Translations under genes and position numbers: made by a program
Shown here: positions 16,639 to 24,272 of the stretch, piece after piece
Position numbering within the stretch: the stretch's first letter is position 1
How the letters are laid out: each line of letters opens with the position of its first letter
The notes under the pieces: model-generated
What the model was told of the DNA's origin: nothing
Databases searched by the model: none
The model's input: only the letters and a program-made list of their open reading frames with translations
NCBI GenBank assembly: GCA_036260415.1
Contig: DASZZX010000270.1
Span: 1-32,232 of the forward strand
DNA from: DASZZX01 sp036260415
GTDB taxonomy: Bacteria > Actinomycetota > Nitriliruptoria > Nitriliruptorales > JAHWKO01
Length of the DNA stretch: 32,232 nucleotides
Direction of reading: 5' to 3'

Positions 16639-16697
16639 CGTGGGTCGCGCTCGCGCGGAGCGCTCCCACGTTCCTCACCGGGCGCGCGCACGCCCGG
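16639..16697 (+). promoter_or_regulatory. Two consecutive hairpins upstream of ilvD
   Basis: The first structure (16639-16670) pairs CGTGGG with CCCACG and, inside that, GCGCT with AGCGC around a 7-nt loop. The second (16678-16697) pairs CCGGGCG with CGCCCGG around a 6-nt loop. They lie about 85-140 nt before the ilvD start in the mtaB-ilvD divergent gap. They could form a leader or attenuator of ilvD, or be part of the promoter region. No T-run follows either one, and no Leu/Ile/Val-rich leader peptide is evident, so the role is open. Confidence 0.4.
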
Positions 16698-16780
16698 GAC
16701 TCCCCGACCGCCACCCAGCGACTCGCCCCGTCCGCGCACGTGTGGTGTGATGCACGCCACCCGCCACGGAGGCGAGCGAG

Positions 16781-18463
16781 ATGGCTGACCCGCGTCACCG
16801 CAGCCGCGACGTCACCGAGGGGTTCCAGCGCGCCCCGGCGCGCGCCTTCCTGCGTGCGGTCGGGATGTCCGACGAGGACTTCGGCAAGCCCCAGATCGGC
16901 GTGGCCTCGTCGTGGAACGAGGTCACTCCGTGCAACCTGTCGCTGGACCGTCTCGCCAAGCAGGCCAAGCTCGGCGTGCGCGACGCCGGCGGCTTCCCGT
17001 TGGAGTTCGTCACCATCGCGGTCAGCGACGGGATCTCGATGGGCCACGAGGGCATGCGCGCCTCGCTGGTGTCGCGTGAGGTGATCGCCGACTCCGTCGA
17101 GACCGTGATGCACGCCGAGCGGTTCGACGGCATGGTGACGTTCGCCGGCTGCGACAAGTCCCTCCCGGGCATGGTCATGGCGGCGGTCCGGCTCAACGTC
17201 CCCAGCGTGTTCCTCTACGGCGGCACGATCCTGCCCGGTCAGGTAGGCGGCCGCGACATCAACATCCAGGACGTGTTCGAGGCGGTCGGGGCGCGCGGGC
17301 GCGGCGCGATCAGCGACGCCGAGCTCGCGGAGATCGAGCGCAACGCCTGTCCCGGGCAGGGGTCCTGCGCCGGCATGTTCACCGCGAACACCATGGCGTC
17401 GGCGATCGAGGCGCTCGGCATGTGCCTGCCCGGGTCGGCGTCACCCCCGGCGCCCGACCCGCGCCGCGACGAGCTCGCGCGCCGGTCCGGGGTGATGGCG
17501 GTGCGCCTCTGCTACCAGGGCATCCGCCCACGTGACATCGTGACCCGCCAGGCGCTAGAGAACGCCATCAGCGTCGTCATGGCGGTGGGCGGGTCCACCA
17601 ACGCGGTGCTGCACCTGCTCGCCATCGCACGCGAGGCCGAGGTCGAACTCACCATCGACGACTTCGACCGCATCGGCCGCCGCGTCCCGCACATCGCCGA
17701 CACCAAGCCGGCCGGCCGTTTCCTGATGAGCGACCTCGACGGTGTCGGCGGCGTGCCCACCGTGATGCGGGAGCTGCTGGACGCCGGTCTGCTGCACGGC
17801 GACGCGTTGACCGTGACGGGGAGGACCGTCGAGGGCAACCTGCGCGAACTCGACCCCCCACCCCCGGACGGTCAGGTGGTGCGCCCGCTGACCGACCCCA
17901 TCCACGCCGACGGTGGCCTCGCCGTCCTGCGCGGGTCCTTGGCGCCCGACGGGGCGGTGGTCAAGGTGGCCGGCATGCCTCCCGAGCAGCACCGCTTCGA
18001 GGGGCCGGCACGGGTGTTCGACGGCGAGCAGGCAGCGATGGAGGCGGTCCTCGCCGGCAGCGTCGCCGACGGCGAGGTCATCGTCATCCGCTGGGAGGGT
18101 CCCAAGGGCGGTCCCGGCATGCGCGAGATGCTGGCGGTCACCGCAGCGGTCAAGGGTGCCGGCCTCGGCGCGTCCGTGGCGCTGGTGACCGACGGACGGT
18201 TCAGCGGCGCCACGCACGGTTTCTGCATCGGCCACGTCGCTCCCGAGGCGGCCGACCGCGGGCCGATCGCGGTGGTGCAGGACGGCGACCACATCGTGAT
18301 CGACGTCCCCTCGCGCACCATCGAGCTCCTGGTCGACGGAGGGGAGCTGGACCGACGGCGGGCCGCGTGGCGACCGCTCGACCCGCGCTACACGCGGGGC
18401 GTGCTCGCCAAGTACGCCCGCATCGTCCGCTCGGCCGCCGAGGGTGCCACCACCGGCGTGTGA
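16781..18463 (+). CDS. ilvD: Dihydroxy-acid dehydratase
   Basis: The 560-residue enzyme converts 2,3-dihydroxy-3-methylbutanoate/pentanoate to the 2-oxo acids of valine, leucine and isoleucine synthesis. The Fe-S cluster cysteines are visible: Cys51 (VTPCNL), Cys124 (AGCDKSLPG) and Cys196 (GQGSCAGMF). The catalytic serine segment DGRFSGATHG lies near the C-terminus. The length matches bacterial IlvD. ATG 16781 is preceded by GGAGG at 16768-16772, spacing 8. No other ilv or leu gene is in the window, so this is a stand-alone copy. A small unknown gene follows 3 nt after its stop. Confidence 0.96.
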   Translation: MADPRHRSRDVTEGFQRAPARAFLRAVGMSDEDFGKPQIGVASSWNEVTPCNLSLDRLAKQAKLGVRDAGGFPLEFVTIAVSDGISMGHEGMRASLVSREVIADSVETVMHAERFDGMVTFAGCDKSLPGMVMAAVRLNVPSVFLYGGTILPGQVGGRDINIQDVFEAVGARGRGAISDAELAEIERNACPGQGSCAGMFTANTMASAIEALGMCLPGSASPPAPDPRRDELARRSGVMAVRLCYQGIRPRDIVTRQALENAISVVMAVGGSTNAVLHLLAIAREAEVELTIDDFDRIGRRVPHIADTKPAGRFLMSDLDGVGGVPTVMRELLDAGLLHGDALTVTGRTVEGNLRELDPPPPDGQVVRPLTDPIHADGGLAVLRGSLAPDGAVVKVAGMPPEQHRFEGPARVFDGEQAAMEAVLAGSVADGEVIVIRWEGPKGGPGMREMLAVTAAVKGAGLGASVALVTDGRFSGATHGFCIGHVAPEAADRGPIAVVQDGDHIVIDVPSRTIELLVDGGELDRRRAAWRPLDPRYTRGVLAKYARIVRSAAEGATTGV

Positions 18464-18466
18464 CGG

Positions 18467-18949
18467 ATGCGGATCGACGAGCTCGCCTTCGTCTGCGAGG
18501 AGGCTGCCCGCGACCTCGCCGCGCGTGAGCGGCGGCCGCTGCCGCCCGCGGTCGTGCTGCCGGGCCCGCAGCGCACCCGCGTCGTGACGCTGCCCGACTT
18601 CCCCGACGACGACCGAGGGCGCCACGCGCTGCTGCAGGCGCTCGCGGCGGACGAGATCGTTGCCACGTCGACACCGGCCTACGGCTTCCTGGCGGAGGGC
18701 GAGCTGGAGGACGGCAACGACGTGCTGGTGATCGTGTACGGGGCGCAGGGCCACAGCGCCCGCATCACCGCGGCACCGCTGGGCGACGACGGTGCCCTCG
18801 GTGCCTTCAGCGAGCCGGAGCCGCTGGCGCCGGAGGCGATGCCGTTCCTCCACCCCCTGCAGGACGCGGTCGGGTCGGCCCGCCAGGCGCCGCCTGCGAC
18901 GGACGTGCTCGGTCTAGGGCGAGAGACCGACCGCCCGACCGAGTCGTAG
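18467..18949 (+). CDS. Hypothetical protein directly behind ilvD
   Basis: This 160-residue acidic protein starts with an ATG 3 nt after the ilvD stop, so it is probably translated by coupling. I recognise no family. It has no signal peptide or membrane segment. The N-terminal half looks folded: MRIDELAFVCEEAARDLAAR is helical, VTLPDFPDDD and LVIVYGAQGHSARITAAPLGDD look like a helix/strand mix, and the last 50 residues are Pro/Ala/Glu-rich and probably disordered. Codon use (strong G/C at third positions) supports a real gene. A frame on the opposite strand is also open but shows no domain pattern. Confidence 0.65.
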   Translation: MRIDELAFVCEEAARDLAARERRPLPPAVVLPGPQRTRVVTLPDFPDDDRGRHALLQALAADEIVATSTPAYGFLAEGELEDGNDVLVIVYGAQGHSARITAAPLGDDGALGAFSEPEPLAPEAMPFLHPLQDAVGSARQAPPATDVLGLGRETDRPTES

Positions 18950-18972
18950 TTCGCGACCGTCCCGCGTGGCGT

Positions 18973-18986
18973 GGCGGCATGCCGCC
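18973..18986. terminator. Possible terminator: 14-nt perfect palindrome followed by CTTT
   Basis: GGCGGCATGCCGCC is self-complementary and is followed on the plus strand by CTTTCC, 23 nt after the stop of the hypothetical gene and between it and the convergent mug gene. The stem would be only about 5 bp with a 4-nt loop, so it is a weak candidate. Confidence 0.35.
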
Positions 18987-19067
18987 CTTTCCTGCGGGCA
19001 GGTCGGGTTGCGGCGCATCGGGGCGAGGCAGGAAGGGGCGAGGTCTCCGGCGTTGCAGCGCCGGTCG

Positions 19068-19649
19068 CTACGTGCGCGGAGGGGACAGCGCCAGGCCCGC
19101 GGCCTCCGCGCTGGCCCGGTACAGACGCGCCAGGTCGTCCACCTGGTAGTGGGCGTTGAGGCCGCTCGGGTTGGGCAGGACCCACAGCTCCGCCCCGCCC
19201 AACGTCTCCTCCTGACGGCCGACCGTCGCGTCGGGCCGCGCGAACGCGGTGCGGTAGGCGGTCACGCCGACCACCGCGACCACGCGCGGCTCCCACTCCG
19301 CGACCTTGCGCTCCACCTCGGCGGACCCCTCCCGCAGCTCACCGGCCGTCAGCTCGCTGGCCCGGGCGGTAGCGCGGTTCACCAGGTTGGTGATGGCGAT
19401 GCCCTTGCCGGTGAGCAGTGCCACGCTGCGCTCGTCGTAACCCTCCGACGCGTCGATCACCTCGTCGCACACGCCCGCCAGGTGCAGCGCCCGGTAGAAG
19501 CGGTTGGCCGGGTGGGCGAAGTGCGCCCCCGTCGCCGCGGTCCACAGGCCCGGGTTGATGCCGACGAACACCAGACGGACGTCGTCACCGGCCAGGTCGG
19601 GCACGGCGCCCCCCCGGAAGGACTCCAGCTCGTCACGGCTGAAGCCCAC
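19068..19649 (-). CDS. mug: G/U mismatch-specific DNA glycosylase (Mug/TDG family)
   Basis: The 193-residue protein has both Mug active-site motifs: GINPG with the water-activating Asn32, and LPNPSGLN (from Asn160) that wedges into the helix after base flipping. It removes uracil or thymine from G mismatches and ethenocytosine in DNA. The segment HFAHPANRFYRAL is also typical. Length fits the family (about 165-200). Start is GTG 19649. The gene ends 118 nt from the convergent unknown gene and lies 38 nt downstream of the CNNM pair on the same strand. Confidence 0.9.
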   Translation of the reverse strand: MGFSRDELESFRGGAVPDLAGDDVRLVFVGINPGLWTAATGAHFAHPANRFYRALHLAGVCDEVIDASEGYDERSVALLTGKGIAITNLVNRATARASELTAGELREGSAEVERKVAEWEPRVVAVVGVTAYRTAFARPDATVGRQEETLGGAELWVLPNPSGLNAHYQVDDLARLYRASAEAAGLALSPPRT

Positions 19650-19687
19650 GTCTCAGGGGCGCGATCTGGATCGGGCCTGAGCGCTCG

Positions 19688-21040
19688 TCACGCCTCCTCC
19701 GGTGGGGCGGTGACCTCCACGCGACCTGCACGCCGGCCGTCGAGCGTGCGGACGCGCAGGGTCCAGCCGTCCTGCTCCACCACGTCGTCGATCTCGACCA
19801 GGCGCCCCAGCTGCTCGGTGAGGTGACCCGACACCGTCTCGGCCTCGCCCTCGGCCAGCTCGAGACCGGTCTGCTGTGCCAGTTCGTCGCGGCGGAGGGT
19901 GCCGGGGACCGTCCAGCGCCCCGACCCCAGCTCGCGGACCCCGGCCTCGCCGATCAGGGGGTCGAACTCATCCTCGATCTCGCCCACGAGCTCCTCGAGG
20001 ATGTCCTCCAGGGTCACGATCCCGGAGGTCCCGCCGAACTCGTCGACCACGAGCACCGCGTGGGACCGTTCGCGGCGCATGTCCCGTAGGAGGCGCTGGA
20101 GGTCGCGGGTCTCGGGCACGGCCGGGATCGGGCGGAGCACGTCCTCCACCGTGAGGTCCTGCAGCTCCTCGGCGTCACGGATGAGCACGTCCTTGACGTG
20201 CACCATCCCCACCACGTCGTCGATGTCGTCGCCGAACACCGGGAAGCGCGTGAAACCGGTGTCGCGGGCGGCTTCGAGCACATCCAGCGGCCTGGCGCCC
20301 GTCGGCAGTGCCCGCAGGTCCACGCGCGGGGTCATGGCGGCCTCCGCGTCGATGTCGCTCAGCGAGAGGGCGGCCGCGAGCACGCGGGCGTCCTGCGCCT
20401 GCAGGACGCCCTCCCGCCGCGACTGGCGCAGCAGCAGCGCGATCTCCTCGGGGGTGTGCACCAGTCCCATCTCCGTGCGCGGTTCGACCCCGAACAGGCG
20501 GATCAGCCCGTTGGCGGAGGCGTTGAGGGCCACGATCAGCGGTCGGAGCACGGTCACGTACCAGCGGAACAGCCGCGCCACCCGCAGGGCCACCTGCTCG
20601 GCGCGCTGCAGGGCGATGTTCTTGGGAACCATCTCGCCCACGACCATGTGCAGGAACACGACGATGGCGAGCGCCAGCGCGAACGCGGTGGCGGCGCGGG
20701 CGCCTGCCGGCAGCGCGGACACGTCGAGCGCACGCTCGATCAGGTGGGCGACCGTCGGCTCGGCGATCGCACCCAGCCCGAGCGACGCCATGGTGATACC
20801 CAGCTGGGCGCCGGAGAAGGTCACCGACAGCTCGCGCAACGCGCCCGAGGCCAGCGCAGCCCGCCGGTCGCCCTCGGCGGCCAGCTCCTCGATGCGGGTG
20901 CGCCGCGCCGCGAGCAGAGCGATCTCGGCACCGACGAAGAACGCGTTCGCCGCCAGGAGCAACACGGCGGCCGTCAGCCCGAGCCACGCCGGCGCGTCGA
21001 TCGCGAGGACGTCCGCCTCGGTGGCGAGCAGGCGGGTCAC
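19688..21040 (-). CDS. CNNM/CorC-type membrane protein (hemolysin family), copy 1
   Basis: The product is 450 residues from GTG 21040. It has an N-terminal DUF21/CNNM domain with about four membrane segments (GLTAAVLLLAANAFFVGAEIA to about residue 180, with the conserved VVGEMVPKNIAL). Two CBS domains follow, from about MTPRVDLRALP to VVDEFGGTSGIVTLEDILEELVGEI. A C-terminal CorC_HlyC domain closes it. The family is linked to Mg/Co ion handling; 'hemolysin' is a historical label. I chose GTG 21040, which has GAGG 6 nt upstream and starts just ahead of the membrane domain. The frame is open back to 21196, but those 52 residues are repetitive (SHRDGRG, SHGDGLG) and overlap the upstream gene. Confidence 0.9.
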   Translation of the reverse strand: MTRLLATEADVLAIDAPAWLGLTAAVLLLAANAFFVGAEIALLAARRTRIEELAAEGDRRAALASGALRELSVTFSGAQLGITMASLGLGAIAEPTVAHLIERALDVSALPAGARAATAFALALAIVVFLHMVVGEMVPKNIALQRAEQVALRVARLFRWYVTVLRPLIVALNASANGLIRLFGVEPRTEMGLVHTPEEIALLLRQSRREGVLQAQDARVLAAALSLSDIDAEAAMTPRVDLRALPTGARPLDVLEAARDTGFTRFPVFGDDIDDVVGMVHVKDVLIRDAEELQDLTVEDVLRPIPAVPETRDLQRLLRDMRRERSHAVLVVDEFGGTSGIVTLEDILEELVGEIEDEFDPLIGEAGVRELGSGRWTVPGTLRRDELAQQTGLELAEGEAETVSGHLTEQLGRLVEIDDVVEQDGWTLRVRTLDGRRAGRVEVTAPPEEA

Positions 21041-21177
21041 CGTGGCCTCGCGGGCCGACCGTCGCCCGTCACCATCTGATCCGAGGCCGTCACCGTGGCT
21101 TTCCCACCGACGGTCGCCTGCGGCCACCAGCCGCGGACCGCGGCCGTCACGATGGCTCCGCACCCCGAGTGTCGCCC
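21033..21177 (-). repeat. Degenerate triplicated ~34-nt repeat at the junction of the two CNNM genes
   Basis: On the minus strand three related blocks lie at 21177-21143, 21118-21086 and 21067-21033. Each runs from a GGCGAC/GGTCGG-like head to a GCCAYSGTGAC tail. The first block contains the stop codon of the upstream CNNM gene and the third contains the proposed GTG start of the downstream one. A fourth partial tail (GATGGTGAC) is at 21068-21077. The copies differ at many positions, so this is an old or imperfect duplication. Confidence 0.6.
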
Positions 21178-22496
21178 GGCGCCACGCCATCAGCACCGGC
21201 CGGTCCGGGAACGCGTTCGAGCAGGACCTCGGTGACCCGGTTGCCCTCCACCCGCTGGACCACCAGACGCCAGCCGTCGTGGTCGACGCACTCCCCTGGC
21301 GCCGGGATGTGACCGAGCCGTTCGATCACGAACCCCGCGACCGTCTCGAAGTCACCCTCACCGACCTCGGTGCCGAGCACCTGCTCCAGACGGTCCACGC
21401 GCAGTCGACCCGGCACCAGGTAGCGTCCCGTCCCCACCCGGCGCAGCAGCTGCGACGCGGGGTCGAACTCGTCCTCGATGTCGCCGACCAGCTCCTCGAG
21501 CACGTCCTCGAGGGTCACGATCCCGGCCACGCCGCCGTACTCATCCACCACCACGGCGAAGGTCCGGTGGCGCTGGCGCAGGTCGCCGAGCAGCTGGCGC
21601 AGCGTGCGGCTCTCGGGGACCACCAGCGCCTCGTAGACAATGTCGGCGATGGTCGCGGTAGGCGCCCGCTCGGCCGGCACGTCGAGCAGGTCCTTGATGT
21701 GGACGGTGCCGACCACGTCGTCCTCGTCGCTGCCGTACACCGGGAAACGCGAGTGACCGGTCCTGCGCGACGCCTCCCGCAGCGCGGCCAGGGGCTGGTC
21801 CGCCTGCAGCCAGGCCACGTCGGGCCGGGGCACCATCACCTCCGACACGCGTCGCTCACCGAGCTCGACCGCGCGCAGCAGCAGCTGGGCCTTCTCCTCG
21901 TCCAGCTGCCCCTCCTCGGAGGACGCCTCGATGATCATGGCGAGCTCCTCGGCGTCGTAGCCGCCCAACAGCTCGTGCTGCGGCTCCGCGCCGAACCGGC
22001 GCGTGATCGCGTTCGCCGACGCGTCGAACAGCCGGATCGCCGGACCGAACACGAACGAGTAGACGCGCAGCGGCAGGGCCACGGTCAGCGCGGTGCTCTC
22101 GGGGCGGGCGATCGCGAGGTTCTTGGGGGCCAGCTCCCCCACGACCATCGACAGGACGGTCGACAGCACCAGCGCCGCGGTGAGCGACACGCCCAGCGCG
22201 CTCCGCTCGGGGAGGCCGACCAGCTCGATCACCGGCCGCAGCACGGCGGCGAAGGCGTCCTCCGCCAGGTAGCCCAGCACCAGCGTCGTGATGGTGATGC
22301 CCAGCTGCGCGCCGGACAGCACGAACGAGAGGTTGCGCATCGCGTGCAGCGCGGCCCGGGCACTGCGGCTGCCGTCGTCGGCGAGTTCCTCCACGACCGG
22401 TCGGCGCGCCGTGACGATGGCGAACTCGGCCGCGACGAAGAACGCCGTCGCCAGGACCAGCAGGGTGACCACGAGGAGACCGGCCGGGAGGCTCAT
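21147..22496 (-). CDS. CNNM/CorC-type membrane protein (hemolysin family), copy 2
   Basis: The 449-residue product has the same architecture as its neighbour: a DUF21/CNNM domain (residues about 5-185, including MVVGELAPKNLAIA), a linker rich in acidic residues, a CBS pair (MVPRPDVAWL to VVDEYGGVAGIVTLEDVLEELVGDI) and a CorC_HlyC domain, then a 20-residue Gly/Ala/Pro tail. ATG 22496 follows AGGA. Adjacent CNNM/CBS pairs are a known arrangement in actinobacteria (for example Rv1841c/Rv1842c of Mycobacterium tuberculosis), and the two may work as a heteromer in divalent-cation transport or sensing. Confidence 0.92.
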   Translation of the reverse strand: MSLPAGLLVVTLLVLATAFFVAAEFAIVTARRPVVEELADDGSRSARAALHAMRNLSFVLSGAQLGITITTLVLGYLAEDAFAAVLRPVIELVGLPERSALGVSLTAALVLSTVLSMVVGELAPKNLAIARPESTALTVALPLRVYSFVFGPAIRLFDASANAITRRFGAEPQHELLGGYDAEELAMIIEASSEEGQLDEEKAQLLLRAVELGERRVSEVMVPRPDVAWLQADQPLAALREASRRTGHSRFPVYGSDEDDVVGTVHIKDLLDVPAERAPTATIADIVYEALVVPESRTLRQLLGDLRQRHRTFAVVVDEYGGVAGIVTLEDVLEELVGDIEDEFDPASQLLRRVGTGRYLVPGRLRVDRLEQVLGTEVGEGDFETVAGFVIERLGHIPAPGECVDHDGWRLVVQRVEGNRVTEVLLERVPGPAGADGVAPGDTRGAEPS

Positions 22497-22546
22497 CGGC
22501 GGTCCTGGGCCCCCGCTCGCGGTCCGGCGCGCACGGAGGCGCGATG

Positions 22547-22583
22547 GTCGTCGGCGTCCCGGGGATGACCGTCGTCGGCGTCC
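22547..22583. repeat. Pair of 13-bp direct repeats upstream of the CNNM operon
   Basis: GTCGTCGGCGTCC occurs exactly at 22547-22559 and again at 22571-22583, 24 nt apart. It lies 50-90 nt upstream of the ATG at 22496 on the minus strand, so it may be a regulatory site. It could equally be chance in a sequence with this composition. Confidence 0.4.
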
Positions 22584-22652
22584 ACGCCAGGCAGGCTAGC
22601 CCCGGCGTGCGAGCCGCGGCGTGACCGCCGGGGCCCCTCCCGCCGCGTGCGA

Positions 22653-22668
22653 CGCCCCGGAGGGGGCG
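22653..22668 (-). terminator. GC-rich hairpin behind the lipoprotein gene
   Basis: CGCCCC pairs with GGGGCG around the tetraloop read as GGAG on the plus strand. It starts 17 nt after the lipoprotein stop on the minus strand. There is no T-run, so it would be a non-canonical terminator at best. Confidence 0.4.
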
Positions 22669-22684
22669 CTCGTGGACGCCGCGG

Positions 22685-23404
22685 TCAGGCCTGCTCGAAC
22701 GAGGTCCGGCAGGTGACCTGCACGCCGCGTGCCGCCTCGACGCGCTGCGCCGGGCCACGCGGCAGATCGAACCGTTGCCCCGGGGCGAGCAGCTGGTCCA
22801 CGTCGTGCACGGTGGGCGTCGCCGCGTCGCCGTACAACATCTCGACCGTGACCCTGCCGTGCACACGCACCGGTCGGTCGGGGGCTGCTTCGATCCAGCT
22901 GTCGCAGGCCGCCAGGCGGGACGGCTGCTGGAAGCCGGGGCGCCCGTCCGGGTACGCCTCGGCGTCGCGCACGTCAGTGAACAGGCGCGGTGGTGGCTGC
23001 TCGCCGCGCTCGATGGTCGGCGTGCTGGAGGTGTCCGTCCAGCAGCAGGTGGCCGGATCGGCCTGTTCCTGCTGGGAGACGGGGGTCCAGGTCCCGAACG
23101 ACCAGCCCGGCCCGGCCGGGAGCATCTGGGCCTCGGGGGGCGGGGCGGGCTCGGGCTGCGGTGACGCCGGTTCGGGCGCGGGCGGTGCCTCAGGCTCGGA
23201 GGTCGCTGCCGTGGTCGGGGTGGCGGGGGTCGCCGGAGCCGTGGTCACCGACGTCGGCGTGGGGCTCACGTCGTCGGCTGTCTGCGTCTCGGTGCGCTCG
23301 ATTTGCACGCCGAGCACCTCCGTCTCCTCGGGATCACCGCAGGCGGCCGCGAGCAGCACCGCCAGCGCGAGTCCTGCCACCGAGCGACCTACCCGTGCGT
23401 TCAC
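22685..23404 (-). CDS. Putative lipoprotein of unknown function
   Basis: The 239-residue product begins with a lipoprotein signal (VGRSVAGLALAVLLAAAC, lipid-modified Cys22). A long Thr/Ser/Pro/Glu/Ala-rich linker (residues about 40-95) probably crosses the cell wall. A C-terminal domain of about 140 residues contains four cysteines, two adjacent (ATCCW), one in LAACDSW and one in VTCRTS near the end, which could form two disulfides outside the cell. I recognise no family. I chose GTG 23404, which has GGGAG 6 nt upstream, over GTG 23416. A TACTAT box lies 30 nt further up. Confidence 0.8.
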   Translation of the reverse strand: MNARVGRSVAGLALAVLLAAACGDPEETEVLGVQIERTETQTADDVSPTPTSVTTAPATPATPTTAATSEPEAPPAPEPASPQPEPAPPPEAQMLPAGPGWSFGTWTPVSQQEQADPATCCWTDTSSTPTIERGEQPPPRLFTDVRDAEAYPDGRPGFQQPSRLAACDSWIEAAPDRPVRVHGRVTVEMLYGDAATPTVHDVDQLLAPGQRFDLPRGPAQRVEAARGVQVTCRTSFEQA

Positions 23405-23433
23405 CGGCGCTCCCACCCGTCGTGTCTTCGCAG

Positions 23434-23439
23434 ATAGTA
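23434..23439 (-). promoter_or_regulatory. Probable -10 element (TACTAT) for the lipoprotein gene
   Basis: TACTAT on the minus strand is close to the TATAAT consensus and stands out in GC-rich DNA, 29 nt ahead of GTG 23404. The -35 region has no clear TTGACA. A TCGCGCGA palindrome (23441-23448) lies immediately upstream. Confidence 0.45.
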
Positions 23440-23549
23440 CTCGCGCGAACGCTGGACGTCGCGTCCCGCGTTGTGGGTCACTCGGCTTGGACCGACCGCC
23501 CGGGACGGGCCAACAGCTGGCGACGCAGTCACCAGCCGCCTGCGGCGGG

Positions 23550-24134
23550 TCAGCCCGAGGGGACCGCCCCGCCCACCCCCACCAGCGCGAGCAGCCTGCG
23601 CCGGTGGGTGGGGAGGTCCACCCTCGGGTCGAGCATCCAGTTGACGGTCAGGCCGTTGAGGGCGGACAGGAGCAGCTCGGCGCGGACGCGTGCGTCCTCG
23701 CTCGACAGCTCCGGTCGTTCACGCAGAAGGGCGGCGGTGACCCTTTCCACGCGCTGTGCCTGGTGGCGGGCGAAGCGCGCCGCCAGCCCCGGGTCGGACA
23801 GTCCCCACGCGACCGCCGCCTGGAGGTAGATGCGCGCCAGGGTGGGCTCGCTGGTGACGAAGCCGAGGTAAGCGTCTACGAGGCTCTCGACGGTCTCGCG
23901 CCGGCGGGCGTCGCTGTCGTGGCCCACGTCCACCGCCTCGATCGCGGCGCGCACCACGGTGAGGACCGCCTCCTCCTTCGAGGCGAACAGGTTGTAGAAG
24001 CTGCCGGCGCCGACACCGGCCCGGTCGCAGATGGCCTTGAGGGTGGTGCCCTCCAGGCCGACCTCGCCCAGCAGTGCCCGCGTGGCCTCCAGGATGCGTT
24101 GTCGGGTCTCGAGCCCCGATCGGTACCGCGCCAC
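23550..24134 (-). CDS. TetR family transcriptional regulator
   Basis: The 194-residue protein has an N-terminal TetR DNA-binding domain: RQRILEATRALLGEVGLEGT followed by the helix-turn-helix TTLKAICDRAGVGAGSFYNLF (residues about 30-50). The C-terminal helical ligand-binding domain ends in a Tetracyclin-repressor-like segment. It is transcribed away from the acyl-CoA dehydrogenase at 24273 across a 138-nt gap with a dyad at 24210-24225. By the usual TetR logic it should repress that gene and itself and respond to an acyl-CoA or related ligand. Start is GTG 24134 (GTGGCGCGG), preceded by a weak GAGAGG site. Confidence 0.92.
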   Translation of the reverse strand: MARYRSGLETRQRILEATRALLGEVGLEGTTLKAICDRAGVGAGSFYNLFASKEEAVLTVVRAAIEAVDVGHDSDARRRETVESLVDAYLGFVTSEPTLARIYLQAAVAWGLSDPGLAARFARHQAQRVERVTAALLRERPELSSEDARVRAELLLSALNGLTVNWMLDPRVDLPTHRRRLLALVGVGGAVPSG

Positions 24135-24209
24135 CTCTCACCTGTCCCGCCCCACCCCGGGGCGCCTCGTCAACGTATCCGTCCGCCGACGCCACGGAGT
24201 CGCACATCC

Positions 24210-24240
24210 TTGAGCGCCCACTCAAAATTTAGCATACACT
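24210..24240 (+). promoter_or_regulatory. Operator/promoter candidate for the TetR - acyl-CoA dehydrogenase pair
   Basis: TTGAG-N6-CTCAA (24210-24225) is an inverted repeat inside an A+T-rich patch that contrasts with its surroundings. TTGAGC can also serve as a -35 box. CATACA (24233-24238, 17-nt spacer) or TACACT (24235-24240, 19-nt spacer) is the matching -10 for the plus-strand gene. A repressor bound here would block the -35 box. This is read from the sequence; the protein-DNA pair is inferred. Confidence 0.55.
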
Positions 24241-24272
24241 CCAGTTCGCGGTGCCGAGCGAGAGGACGCTCC

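Noticed and set aside
22647..24272. Upstream in-frame extension of the acyl-CoA dehydrogenase to 1157 residues
   Set aside because: The extra 542 codons are antisense to the lipoprotein and TetR genes; a good ribosome site and promoter precede ATG 24273, and the short form has the family length.
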